In this document: one piece after another, positions 16,879 to 23,453 of the stretch
How the letters are laid out: every line of letters begins with the position of its first letter
Position numbering within the stretch: position 1 is the stretch's first letter
Origin: Hyphococcus sp.
GTDB lineage: Bacteria > Pseudomonadota > Alphaproteobacteria > Caulobacterales > Parvularculaceae
NCBI GenBank assembly: GCA_021604605.1
Contig: BQJH01000009.1
Coordinates: 1 to 25,777 of the forward strand
Length of the DNA stretch: 25,777 nucleotides
Direction of reading: 5' to 3'
The notes under the pieces: generated by a model
What the model was told of the DNA's origin: nothing
The model's database searches: none
What the model saw: only the letters and a program-made list of their open reading frames with translations
Position numbers and translations under genes: made by a program

Positions 16879-17430
16879 TTAGGCGGCCTCTTGTTCAATG
16901 CAAATGCGTTCGCTGTCATCACCTGAGAGCGGTTCCATTAAAAGACTGCAAAAGTGAGGCGCGCCGTTTTTATGAGTGCGCCGGAAATACCGACACGTTT
17001 TACATGCCCCGAAAGTTTTTCCGCCTCTATTCGCAAGAATGGCTTTGAGCAGACTTTCGAGAGATGCGGTAAGCTCACCTTTCGTGTCCTTGGGCAGGGC
17101 CGCAATTGTTGCATTAAGGTCAATGAGCGGATCATCGGCTAATAAAGACTCGCCTTTTTTTGTAATTTTTACAATCAAACCGCGACGATCGTCTTTTGCG
17201 GCTGTTTTCTTGATACAGCCTTTGCGTTCTAGCGCCTGTAACGTTTGCGAGACCGTTCCCTTGGTCATCCCGAGATAGACAGTAAGCGCGCCAGGGCTAC
17301 GGGAGAAGCGGTTTGCGCGAGCAAGGTATCTCAAAGCCTCCCACTGGGTGGGTTTTAACCCGCCTGTATGCGCATCATTATGCAAAATGCGCGCAAGGCG
17401 CTCAATAAGTGTTGCCTGAGAATTGCTCAT
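16879..17430 (-). CDS. MarR family regulator with four-cysteine C-terminal tail
   Basis: A 183-residue winged-helix regulator. The DNA-binding part spans about residues 25-95 (LKPTQWEALRYLARANRFSR, then LGMTKGTVSQTLQALERKG and a DDRRGLIVKITKKGE wing). Helices needed for dimers follow. The tail differs from ordinary MarR: Cys143 and Cys146 in GACKTCRYF, Cys161 in HFCSLL, and Cys177 in RICIEQEA. The spacing C-x2-C-x14-C-x15-C could hold zinc or an iron-sulfur cluster, or act as a thiol switch; this is inference. I chose ATG at 17430 over an in-frame TTG at 17466 because the TTG would overlap the predicted -35 box. With the -10 box nine bases before it, the message would be leaderless. It is divergent from a CxxC thioredoxin-like gene. 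Confidence 0.88.
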   Translation of the reverse strand: MSNSQATLIERLARILHNDAHTGGLKPTQWEALRYLARANRFSRSPGALTVYLGMTKGTVSQTLQALERKGCIKKTAAKDDRRGLIVKITKKGESLLADDPLIDLNATIAALPKDTKGELTASLESLLKAILANRGGKTFGACKTCRYFRRTHKNGAPHFCSLLMEPLSGDDSERICIEQEAA

Positions 17431-17437
17431 ATTTTTT

Positions 17438-17510
17438 TTAGTATCGAGTAAAAACTTCTCTTGCAAGTTAATTTCGGCTGGCGTATGTCAATAAGGTATC
17501 GAGTCGAAAC
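17438..17510. promoter_or_regulatory. Divergent promoter region with shared -35 box and repeated operator-like element
   Basis: TTGCAA at 17461-17466 is its own reverse complement. On the minus strand it lies 17 bases before TACTAA (17443-17438); on the plus strand it lies 17 bases before TATGTC (17484-17489). Both fit a sigma-70 layout, the second weakly. The element GTATCGAGT occurs at 17441-17449 and 17496-17504 in the same direction, 55 bases apart, and both copies are followed by partly conserved AAAC. The second copy contains a near-palindrome TATCGAGTCGAAA. The first covers the marR -10; the second lies at the predicted start of the redox-gene message. Autoregulation by the MarR protein is inference. 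Confidence 0.6.
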
Positions 17511-17526
17511 TATAAGGAGAATTTAA

Positions 17527-17763
17527 ATGAGCACGAAAGCCACTTTCTATCATGCTGGGTGCGGCGTCTGTGTAGACGCTGAGCAACAATTTGCTGAAAG
17601 CCTCGACACAACAAAATATGATGTAGAGATTGTTCATCTGGGCGAAGCGCCGTCTCGCCTTGCCGAGGCGGAAGCTGCAGGGGTTAAGTCTGTGCCTGCG
17701 TTTGTTATTGGCGGCCAGCCATACCACATCAATTTCGGCGCGAGCCTTGACGCTCTGAAATAA
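17527..17763 (+). CDS. Small thioredoxin-fold protein with CxxC active site
   Basis: A 78-residue thioredoxin/glutaredoxin-like protein. The active site is HAGCGVCVDAE (Cys12 and Cys15), and the cis-proline loop is VKSVPAFVIGG. The middle includes YDVEIVHLGEAP, and the C-terminus ends soon after the last strand, so the fold is minimal, as in short glutaredoxin-like proteins. No signal peptide is present, so it should act in the cytosol on disulfides or mixed thiols. A strong ribosome site (AAGGAG) lies before the ATG. It is divergent from the cysteine-rich MarR gene and precedes the CPGC redoxin; shared control with both is inferred. Confidence 0.88.
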   Translation: MSTKATFYHAGCGVCVDAEQQFAESLDTTKYDVEIVHLGEAPSRLAEAEAAGVKSVPAFVIGGQPYHINFGASLDALK

Positions 17764-17771
17764 TCGCTTAG

Positions 17772-17833
17772 CTCCTGCGATCCCCTCAATAGACGTTTCT
17801 ATCAGAATGCGGCCTTGGAAAGGATCGCGGGAG
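17772..17833 (+). promoter_or_regulatory. Long inverted repeat (possible structured RNA) between two redox genes
   Basis: CTCCTGCGATCC at 17772-17783 pairs with GGATCGCGGGAG at 17822-17833, giving twelve pairs with one T-G wobble. The 38-base apical part can add a small hairpin, ATAGA-CGTT-TCTAT at 17789-17802. There is no T run after it, so it is not an ordinary terminator. It could be an RNA processing site, an mRNA stabiliser, a small RNA or a leader element of the next gene; none is shown. Confidence 0.5.
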
Positions 17834-17890
17834 TGTGAACCTCTCAATAATTTTCAAACAACAAACTGAGAGCCCTCGGAACAGGAACTG

Positions 17891-18430
17891 ATGATGAATG
17901 CAAAACGAGCTGAGCCATGGGAAGTGCGTGAATGGTTGAACACGGAACATTCTATTTCATTGGAAAGTTTATGTGGCAAAGTCATTCTATTGGAAGCATT
18001 TCAAATGCTTTGCCCGGGCTGTGTTGCTCACGCCCTCCCGCAAGCTATGCGTGTCCGCAACCTATTCAGCCCGGATGATGTCGCTGTGATCGGCCTGCAC
18101 ACCGTTTTTGAACATCACGAAGCGCAGGGTCCGCGCGCTGCGCTTGAAGCATTCCTGCATGAATATCGGATTAGCTTTCCCGTCGGGATCGATGCCCCAT
18201 CCGCGAATGGCAGGCTGCCCAAAACCATGGCCGCCTATGGCATGCAGGGCACGCCGACGACGATCCTGATCGATCCTGAAGGTCATATACGAAAACACAA
18301 GTTTGGCCGCGAAGAAGACCTTGTCCTGGGCGCTGAAATTATGGCGCTCCTGCGCGAAAAGCCCGCTGTCATGGGCTCGGAAGGAAGAGATACTTCTGAG
18401 CGTTGTACAGATGAAGGTTGCCCGGTGTGA
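17891..18430 (+). CDS. Cytosolic TlpA/peroxiredoxin-like redoxin with CPGC and C-terminal cysteine pair
   Basis: A 179-residue thioredoxin-fold protein. The catalytic motif is CPGC (Cys41 and Cys44) in FQMLCPGCVAHALPQAM; the cis-proline loop is MQGTPTTILIDPEGHI, followed by FGREEDLVLGAEI. The fold matches the AhpC/TSA and TlpA group. Unlike the exported members it has no signal peptide or membrane helix, so it should be cytosolic. After the fold an extra tail ends in RCTDEGCPV, with Cys172 and Cys177, which could relay disulfides or bind metal. It lies 127 bases downstream of the small CxxC protein, with an inverted repeat between. Two ATG codons in a row open the frame; the first is used here. 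Confidence 0.85.
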   Translation: MMNAKRAEPWEVREWLNTEHSISLESLCGKVILLEAFQMLCPGCVAHALPQAMRVRNLFSPDDVAVIGLHTVFEHHEAQGPRAALEAFLHEYRISFPVGIDAPSANGRLPKTMAAYGMQGTPTTILIDPEGHIRKHKFGREEDLVLGAEIMALLREKPAVMGSEGRDTSERCTDEGCPV

Positions 18431-18487
18431 AGGTTTGGGATTTCATATCGGACAGGGGCGGCGTTTGGCATGTTTTCGCAAAAAAGC

Positions 18488-20140
18488 CTATTCTAACCCC
18501 AGCATTTCATTCCCTTCGCCTGTCAGTTGCCAGTGGATGAGAGAGGTCGGGATAACGCCGGCATCGTCGATTTCTTCAAAGAACATTTTCAGTGGATAGT
18601 TTTCATCCAATTGCCGTGAACGGTCTGCGAGAACTTCTTCGAACAAATGCTTACCAGTAACATAGCTGGTGCCGTAACCGGGTTGGCGCAAATATAATTG
18701 TTGTTCAAAACCTAAGAGATCAAGACTTGGGCTCATCCATCCGCGCGGCGTCCATTTTACGTGAAAGTCTGACGCGTTCTTCATGGTGAAGTCATTGGCT
18801 TGCGCATAGAGAGAGGCGAGGCCACGGGCGGCGCGTTGCGCCTGTAATATCCAGACGATTTCGCGCGCGCGTGGATTATCGTCATAGAGCCCGGCATGCA
18901 TCATCATCTCTTCCATAGCAGTGGCCACACCTTCCGCCCGGCTATCAAAAATATTGAACAACATGGGGCCACGCCGCATGGGGCTTTCGTGCGGATTGTT
19001 TTCCATTCGCGCCAAATCCCACCAATGATAGAAATGCGTCCATAAGGTCATGGGCTCGCGGTGGGTTGCCTGGGCAAAGAAGTTGCGGCTTTCTGGCGGC
19101 GAATAGGAGCCGATCTGTTCGCGTAACGCCGGTTCCATATAATCCGTAATGGTGATGATATCGTTGTCTTCCAAAAAGCGCATATACTTTTCAACGCGAT
19201 CAAGCGCGAGCTTTTTATATGCTTTTGGTGAGGTGACGGCTTCCAGTTCTGGCAAGTCACGGTTTCGATGTTCCTCCAACCGCAATGAGGAATGCGCACG
19301 TTTTAATTCACGCTTCAAAAGCATCACTTCGTCTTCCCATGTGAGGGGAACGAGGTGCACATTTTGCAAATGCCAAGTGTAGTTTTCTTTGCCGACCCCT
19401 GAAGGGCCTGTCTTGTTGGGTGCTTCCGCTTTCAACCACTCAATAAAATCAGTAGTTGCAGCATATGCGGTGTTGATCGCCTCCTTTAAATTTTGATTTC
19501 CAGCTTGTTTGCTCATCTCTTTAAGCACGCCGGCCTGATCTTCCATTGTGCTCGTGCCGGAAATCCACAAGTCCCGAGCATTGCCTGTAAGGTTTGTTTG
19601 CGCTTGCTCCAGTAATGGCGGAATTGCCTGTAGCTCAGTAACGAGTTTAGCTGCCTCTTCTTCGGAGAGGGGAAAATCATATTGCCAGAGTTCAACCAAC
19701 GCATGGTTAGTTGTGCCTTCATGAGCGGGCGTATCACTCTGATAAGTCCAGACTTGCTGGTAGTACGCCGGGTCGCGTTCCCACGGCTTTAAGACGCGAA
19801 TGAAAAAATCGAGCCCGTTCATTTCGGCGCGGACGAGATGGTAATCAACCTTCTGCTCTATCGGCCATGATGAAATATCAAACGCTGCGAGTTCTTTTTG
19901 AAGTTTTTTCAGCGCCTCATGTTTTTTCTTCATAGTTGCTTTTGTATAATCCGGCGCTCCGTCCACGAATGCAGGCTTTTCAAAAGCTCGCCATGTTTCA
20001 AACAATGAGACAAGATCGTCGTAATTGTCATTGGCCGATGCGGTAATATTCATCGACATCACGGAGATGATCGCGATGATTGAATACGCCAAGCGCCAAA
20101 GAGGGTTGATCATTTTGTGGTTTTTCATTGAGCTTCTCAT
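18488..20140 (-). CDS. Secreted DUF885 protein (peptidase-like, variant active site)
   Basis: A 550-residue protein with a signal peptide: a basic start, a hydrophobic stretch (LAYSIIAIISVMSMNITASA) and a likely cut after ASA near residue 36. The body is helical and matches DUF885, a family of presumed metallopeptidases. The family motif HE-xx-PGH is not seen. In its place are THFYHWWDLARME (His369 and His372) and SRAEGVATAMEEMMMHAGLY with Glu403, equivalent to the usual EGW segment. The protein is therefore a divergent subtype or lacks peptidase activity. Its ATG directly follows the stop of the DUF4286 gene (TAGATG); an ATG twelve bases later has a slightly better ribosome site. It is the last gene of a four-gene minus-strand group. 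Confidence 0.8.
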   Translation of the reverse strand: MRSSMKNHKMINPLWRLAYSIIAIISVMSMNITASANDNYDDLVSLFETWRAFEKPAFVDGAPDYTKATMKKKHEALKKLQKELAAFDISSWPIEQKVDYHLVRAEMNGLDFFIRVLKPWERDPAYYQQVWTYQSDTPAHEGTTNHALVELWQYDFPLSEEEAAKLVTELQAIPPLLEQAQTNLTGNARDLWISGTSTMEDQAGVLKEMSKQAGNQNLKEAINTAYAATTDFIEWLKAEAPNKTGPSGVGKENYTWHLQNVHLVPLTWEDEVMLLKRELKRAHSSLRLEEHRNRDLPELEAVTSPKAYKKLALDRVEKYMRFLEDNDIITITDYMEPALREQIGSYSPPESRNFFAQATHREPMTLWTHFYHWWDLARMENNPHESPMRRGPMLFNIFDSRAEGVATAMEEMMMHAGLYDDNPRAREIVWILQAQRAARGLASLYAQANDFTMKNASDFHVKWTPRGWMSPSLDLLGFEQQLYLRQPGYGTSYVTGKHLFEEVLADRSRQLDENYPLKMFFEEIDDAGVIPTSLIHWQLTGEGNEMLGLE

Positions 20141-20434
20141 CTATTGTTTTGTCAAAATACGCCGCTTGGCGATGAACTTGTCGCCAAACCGCTTAATGCC
20201 GTCAGCGCGCATGTCTTTGGCGGCGCCGTTTAGATATGCCTCCATCGCAGCCATGTCCGTCAGGCCATAATGGCAGGTCAATTCATTTTCGTTTTCGGAA
20301 TTGTTGAAGAGGGTTGCTGATGTAAAACCGTCAATAGTTTTCATCTCGTCCATGTGCTGGCGCAGCCATGAAAGATAGTCTGCACGAATTTCAGAGCCGA
20401 CGGTGATGACGACTTCATAAAGAATGGCCGTCAT
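20141..20434 (-). CDS. DUF4286 family protein
   Basis: A 97-residue protein resembling DUF4286 of the dimeric alpha-beta barrel type: ILYEVVITVGSEIRADYLSW, then a helix with HMDEMKTIDGFTSATLF, and an end rich in Arg, RFGDKFIAKRRIL. The fold is shared with antibiotic biosynthesis monooxygenases and EthD-like proteins, but the function is unknown. It has no signal peptide, unlike its neighbours. It starts nine bases after the upstream gene and ends directly at the DUF885 start, so these three genes are almost surely one transcript. Confidence 0.82.
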   Translation of the reverse strand: MTAILYEVVITVGSEIRADYLSWLRQHMDEMKTIDGFTSATLFNNSENENELTCHYGLTDMAAMEAYLNGAAKDMRADGIKRFGDKFIAKRRILTKQ

Positions 20435-20443
20435 CTCTATCCC

Positions 20444-21319
20444 TTAAGAGCCATCAACGTCCAAAGCATCGACGAAGTCTTCATAGGCGTCTGTCTTGGT
20501 GCTGTTTGTACTTTGGCTGGGTGTAGCCTTTGCCGTCTCACGCAGATCAACACCGGTGCGCTCTTGAATATCATCGAGCGCCGCTTCGCACCCTTCATCC
20601 ACAAAAGCCAGATCATCAATCAGGTAGCGTAGCGTTTCTTTTGCTTCCTTCGGGTCTTTGCTTGCCATGCTGACAGTGATTTTCATCGCCCGTTGATCTA
20701 CAAAGTAGGCGCCAGCCATGTTCCGCCAGCGTACAGTGTTGTTCGTCCATTTAAAGTCAGCTTTGGCGGTGGAGAGTTTTTCACCGCTTTGGGTCCAGCC
20801 CTGAATAGTGAACTCGAAAGGTTCGCCTTCCTTGCCGCCGGTCGGGTAGATTGACATCGTAACGACGCAAACCGGGCGCTCAAATTCAATCATCAATGGA
20901 CTGTTGAGGTAATTCATATAACCAGCAGAAAATGTGCCGCTGGTTGGCGCCTCATACGTACACATGGAATCATATTGGTAGCGCCGTTGGCCTTCGCAGA
21001 TTTGCCACGACAGACCATTACCGAACTTAACCCCATAATCGGTTTCGTAGTCTTTGATGATTGCCTCACCATGACGTCCAGGCGGCGGTTCGAAAGTGAT
21101 GACGTGATAGGGCGGGTCATCGCTGGCTTGTGTTGCATCAGCAATGAATGGAATGATGCGAGTGTTGGTCGCGGGATTTGAATCGCGATCAGGGTCCGGC
21201 CCGATCCCATTTTCATGGGTTTGCGCAAATGTGTGTGAATTGCTGGCAAAAACCAGAGCGACAAAGATGGTGAAGAAGCGCGCGCTAGCGTGAAAAAACT
21301 TCTTTTGAGCGATACCCAT
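20444..21319 (-). CDS. Secreted protein of unknown function, possibly a beta-sandwich
   Basis: A 291-residue exported protein that I cannot name. The N-terminus has a signal peptide (FFTIFVALVFASNSHTFAQ, likely cut after FAQ). The mature part contains HVITFEPPPGRHGEAIIKDY, then DYGVKFGNGLSW, paired cysteines (CEGQRRYQYDSMC), SPLMIEFERPVCVVTMSIYP, and LRYLIDDLAFVDE. The order 'GV.F', a strand-rich middle and a terminal IDDLAF resembles the lectin-like beta-sandwiches of many secreted proteins, but I only infer this. The C-terminus is disordered. I chose ATG at 21319 because AAGGGGA lies seven bases before it; an ATG six bases earlier sits directly after that site. The DUF4286 gene follows after nine bases. 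Confidence 0.75.
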   Translation of the reverse strand: MGIAQKKFFHASARFFTIFVALVFASNSHTFAQTHENGIGPDPDRDSNPATNTRIIPFIADATQASDDPPYHVITFEPPPGRHGEAIIKDYETDYGVKFGNGLSWQICEGQRRYQYDSMCTYEAPTSGTFSAGYMNYLNSPLMIEFERPVCVVTMSIYPTGGKEGEPFEFTIQGWTQSGEKLSTAKADFKWTNNTVRWRNMAGAYFVDQRAMKITVSMASKDPKEAKETLRYLIDDLAFVDEGCEAALDDIQERTGVDLRETAKATPSQSTNSTKTDAYEDFVDALDVDGS

Positions 21320-21409
21320 AATCATTCCCCTTATTAACTAAGAATACTATGAGCCGCCGGTTGTTCCAAATTTTTCAATAAGAAGCCACAACACCTTGAA
21401 TTTGATGAG

Positions 21410-23275
21410 CTATTCTGGCATCGCCTCGCGGCCAAACTCAGCCCACATATCTAACATTGCAGTATTTCCAGTGCGATGCCCATCATGCCATGGCCAGTCT
21501 CCAGGGGGGCCGGTGAGGTCATAATTTGCAAGGATAGCGCCCGGAAAAGTTTCAATGATCGATCGGTTCATCTGTCTGGTGACATCGACACCATAAGAAC
21601 CCCAATGATATTCCCGCCACCAACTTTGAAAGATGGGTGAGGAACGGAGCCATGGGTAGGTCATGTCATGACTGCCGCCTTCATAAGCACCGAGGATTTT
21701 AAACCCTTCTTTTTCAGCAAGGCGTTGATGGTGGCGCCAGCTGTTCACAAGCCAGGGGCGCGTGGCTTTAACGGTGTCCGGCCCATCAACACAAAAATCA
21801 TGATACGCCTTTTTTAGTTTCTCAGGATCGTCCTTGATTGCGTCTTCCCAACTCTTGATGAGCGGTTCTTTTTCAAGTTTGCCAAAGGTCGTGTCGCTGA
21901 ACTTGTTAAAGCAGCCATAATATGTTGTGAGGGCGAAGCCGGTTTTTGAACGGATATCATCATAGTCTGCGCCGCTTTTATTTAACTGGTGCTTGAAGCC
22001 GCGAATAGCGCGAGGGGTTGTGTCGCCCCAGGCCGTTTGGCTCCCCATAACATAAATAACATTGTAGGTGAGGTTGCGGGCTTTAAACTCCGCCTCAAGC
22101 GCGGCCGCCCATCGTGCGCTTAACATGCCGTAGCCTTCACGCGCTCCCCAATTTTTATTGATCGCTTTACCGATGCCCGCAACATAAAGGGTGGAGAGTT
22201 CAAACCCCGGCGCCTCGTTCCAGATTTCGTTTCCGAGTTCGATATAGAGAGGTTTGGTTGCGGGGTAAGTTGAGGCGACAAGCCGGTCCGTAAATTCTCT
22301 GGCAAAAATTTCCCATTCCGGGCTGTCGATGATGTCAACGCCATGATCTCTGCCCATGCGTTGAAACTTTTTAGCGTCAAAATGATCCGAGTTATCATCT
22401 TTGCGCAAAGAAAGGTCGCCTGCATGAACCGGCGCGCCAATCATGGGTGGCACATGCAGCCATAATTTTATGTCCGCCTTTTCCGCTAAATCAAAAAATA
22501 TCTCATACGGCGCGCCATAGCGCCTCTTAGGCGGCCACCCATTATCCAATTGCAGCCCGTAAACAGCATCATCTGGACGGGCTACATCTGCAAATGATCT
22601 GATGGGAGATGAGTTGATGGCTTGCATGTCCATTGTGCGGATGATGTCATAGGGTTTGATCTGGTCGATAAAGTCCGGGTTCCATATCTCACCCGCATCG
22701 AGCAGGTCTTTATTTTTGTCCCTGTAAATTCTGAACTTTGTGACGCCGTCGCCGCGAATCCTTGAAAACCTGAGCTCTCGGCCAGCACGCTTTTGCGGTG
22801 AGACAAAAAACCGAACTTTGTTGCGCCCGATACGGGTTTGCAAATCTCTTGGTTGGCCGCCAACAAATCCGTATCCGTCGCCTTCCCATTCAAGTGTGTA
22901 TTTGTCAGCAAAGTGGTCTGGGTAGGTTCCCATCGTGCCAAGGAAATTCATACCGCCAATATAAGCCGCGTCATCGGGTAGTGATCGAGGCAAGCCGGTC
23001 GCATCGTTGAGATTTTCCATAGCGCGGATTTCTGGTGCGCTGATGCGTGAACCGTCACGCATTACAATTTGCCAGTTATGACGCATCGACTTGGACAGGT
23101 CCAAAAGCGGCTCGTCTGTATTACCAGGTGTGAACCCGCCGGGATTGAGCTGCAATTGATGGCGCACACTCGCGGGCGAGGCATCACTTTTCTGGGCGTT
23201 CACAAAGGCGGTTGCGCTCAAAAGCGTTGCGCAAGTCAAAATGCCGATCAACCAAAGATGGCGCTGAAATTTCAT
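21410..23275 (-). CDS. Secreted glycoside-hydrolase-like protein (clan GH-A type)
   Basis: A 621-residue protein with a signal peptide (HLWLIGILTCATLLSATAFV, cut near FVNAQ). Residues from about 200 form a probable (beta/alpha)8 barrel. PLYIELGNEIWNEAPGFELS holds an Asn349-Glu350 pair that fits the acid/base of clan GH-A, and KILGAYEGGSHDMTY holds Glu532 at the end of a strand, which fits the nucleophile. DIKLWLHVPPMIG is a further barrel strand. The first 190 residues look strand-rich, ending RGDGVTKFRIYRDKNKD. Family and substrate are not clear, and the sequence does not show GH5 or GH10 signatures beyond this core. It is the first gene of a minus-strand group, 84 bases or so before the next gene. 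Confidence 0.8.
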   Translation of the reverse strand: MKFQRHLWLIGILTCATLLSATAFVNAQKSDASPASVRHQLQLNPGGFTPGNTDEPLLDLSKSMRHNWQIVMRDGSRISAPEIRAMENLNDATGLPRSLPDDAAYIGGMNFLGTMGTYPDHFADKYTLEWEGDGYGFVGGQPRDLQTRIGRNKVRFFVSPQKRAGRELRFSRIRGDGVTKFRIYRDKNKDLLDAGEIWNPDFIDQIKPYDIIRTMDMQAINSSPIRSFADVARPDDAVYGLQLDNGWPPKRRYGAPYEIFFDLAEKADIKLWLHVPPMIGAPVHAGDLSLRKDDNSDHFDAKKFQRMGRDHGVDIIDSPEWEIFAREFTDRLVASTYPATKPLYIELGNEIWNEAPGFELSTLYVAGIGKAINKNWGAREGYGMLSARWAAALEAEFKARNLTYNVIYVMGSQTAWGDTTPRAIRGFKHQLNKSGADYDDIRSKTGFALTTYYGCFNKFSDTTFGKLEKEPLIKSWEDAIKDDPEKLKKAYHDFCVDGPDTVKATRPWLVNSWRHHQRLAEKEGFKILGAYEGGSHDMTYPWLRSSPIFQSWWREYHWGSYGVDVTRQMNRSIIETFPGAILANYDLTGPPGDWPWHDGHRTGNTAMLDMWAEFGREAMPE

Positions 23276-23453
23276 CCCGCACTCCCATTTAGACTATTTA
23301 CCCGAGTTTATCACACTCCGGCGCCTATTTGATGAAAATGATGACGCCAAACGGGGCTGTTTTCCGGTGAGGTGGTCCTGATTAGCGACAGCCCGTTGTT
23401 GACGGGTGGCTATAGGATGCGGCAAGTCTGAAAGATTAACAGGAGGGGCGTTC

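Noticed and set aside
23354..23394. Seven-base inverted repeat GGGCTGT and ACAGCCC before the M28 gene
   Set aside because: A short repeat with a 27-base loop in a GC-rich gap is easily chance; no link to a promoter box was visible.
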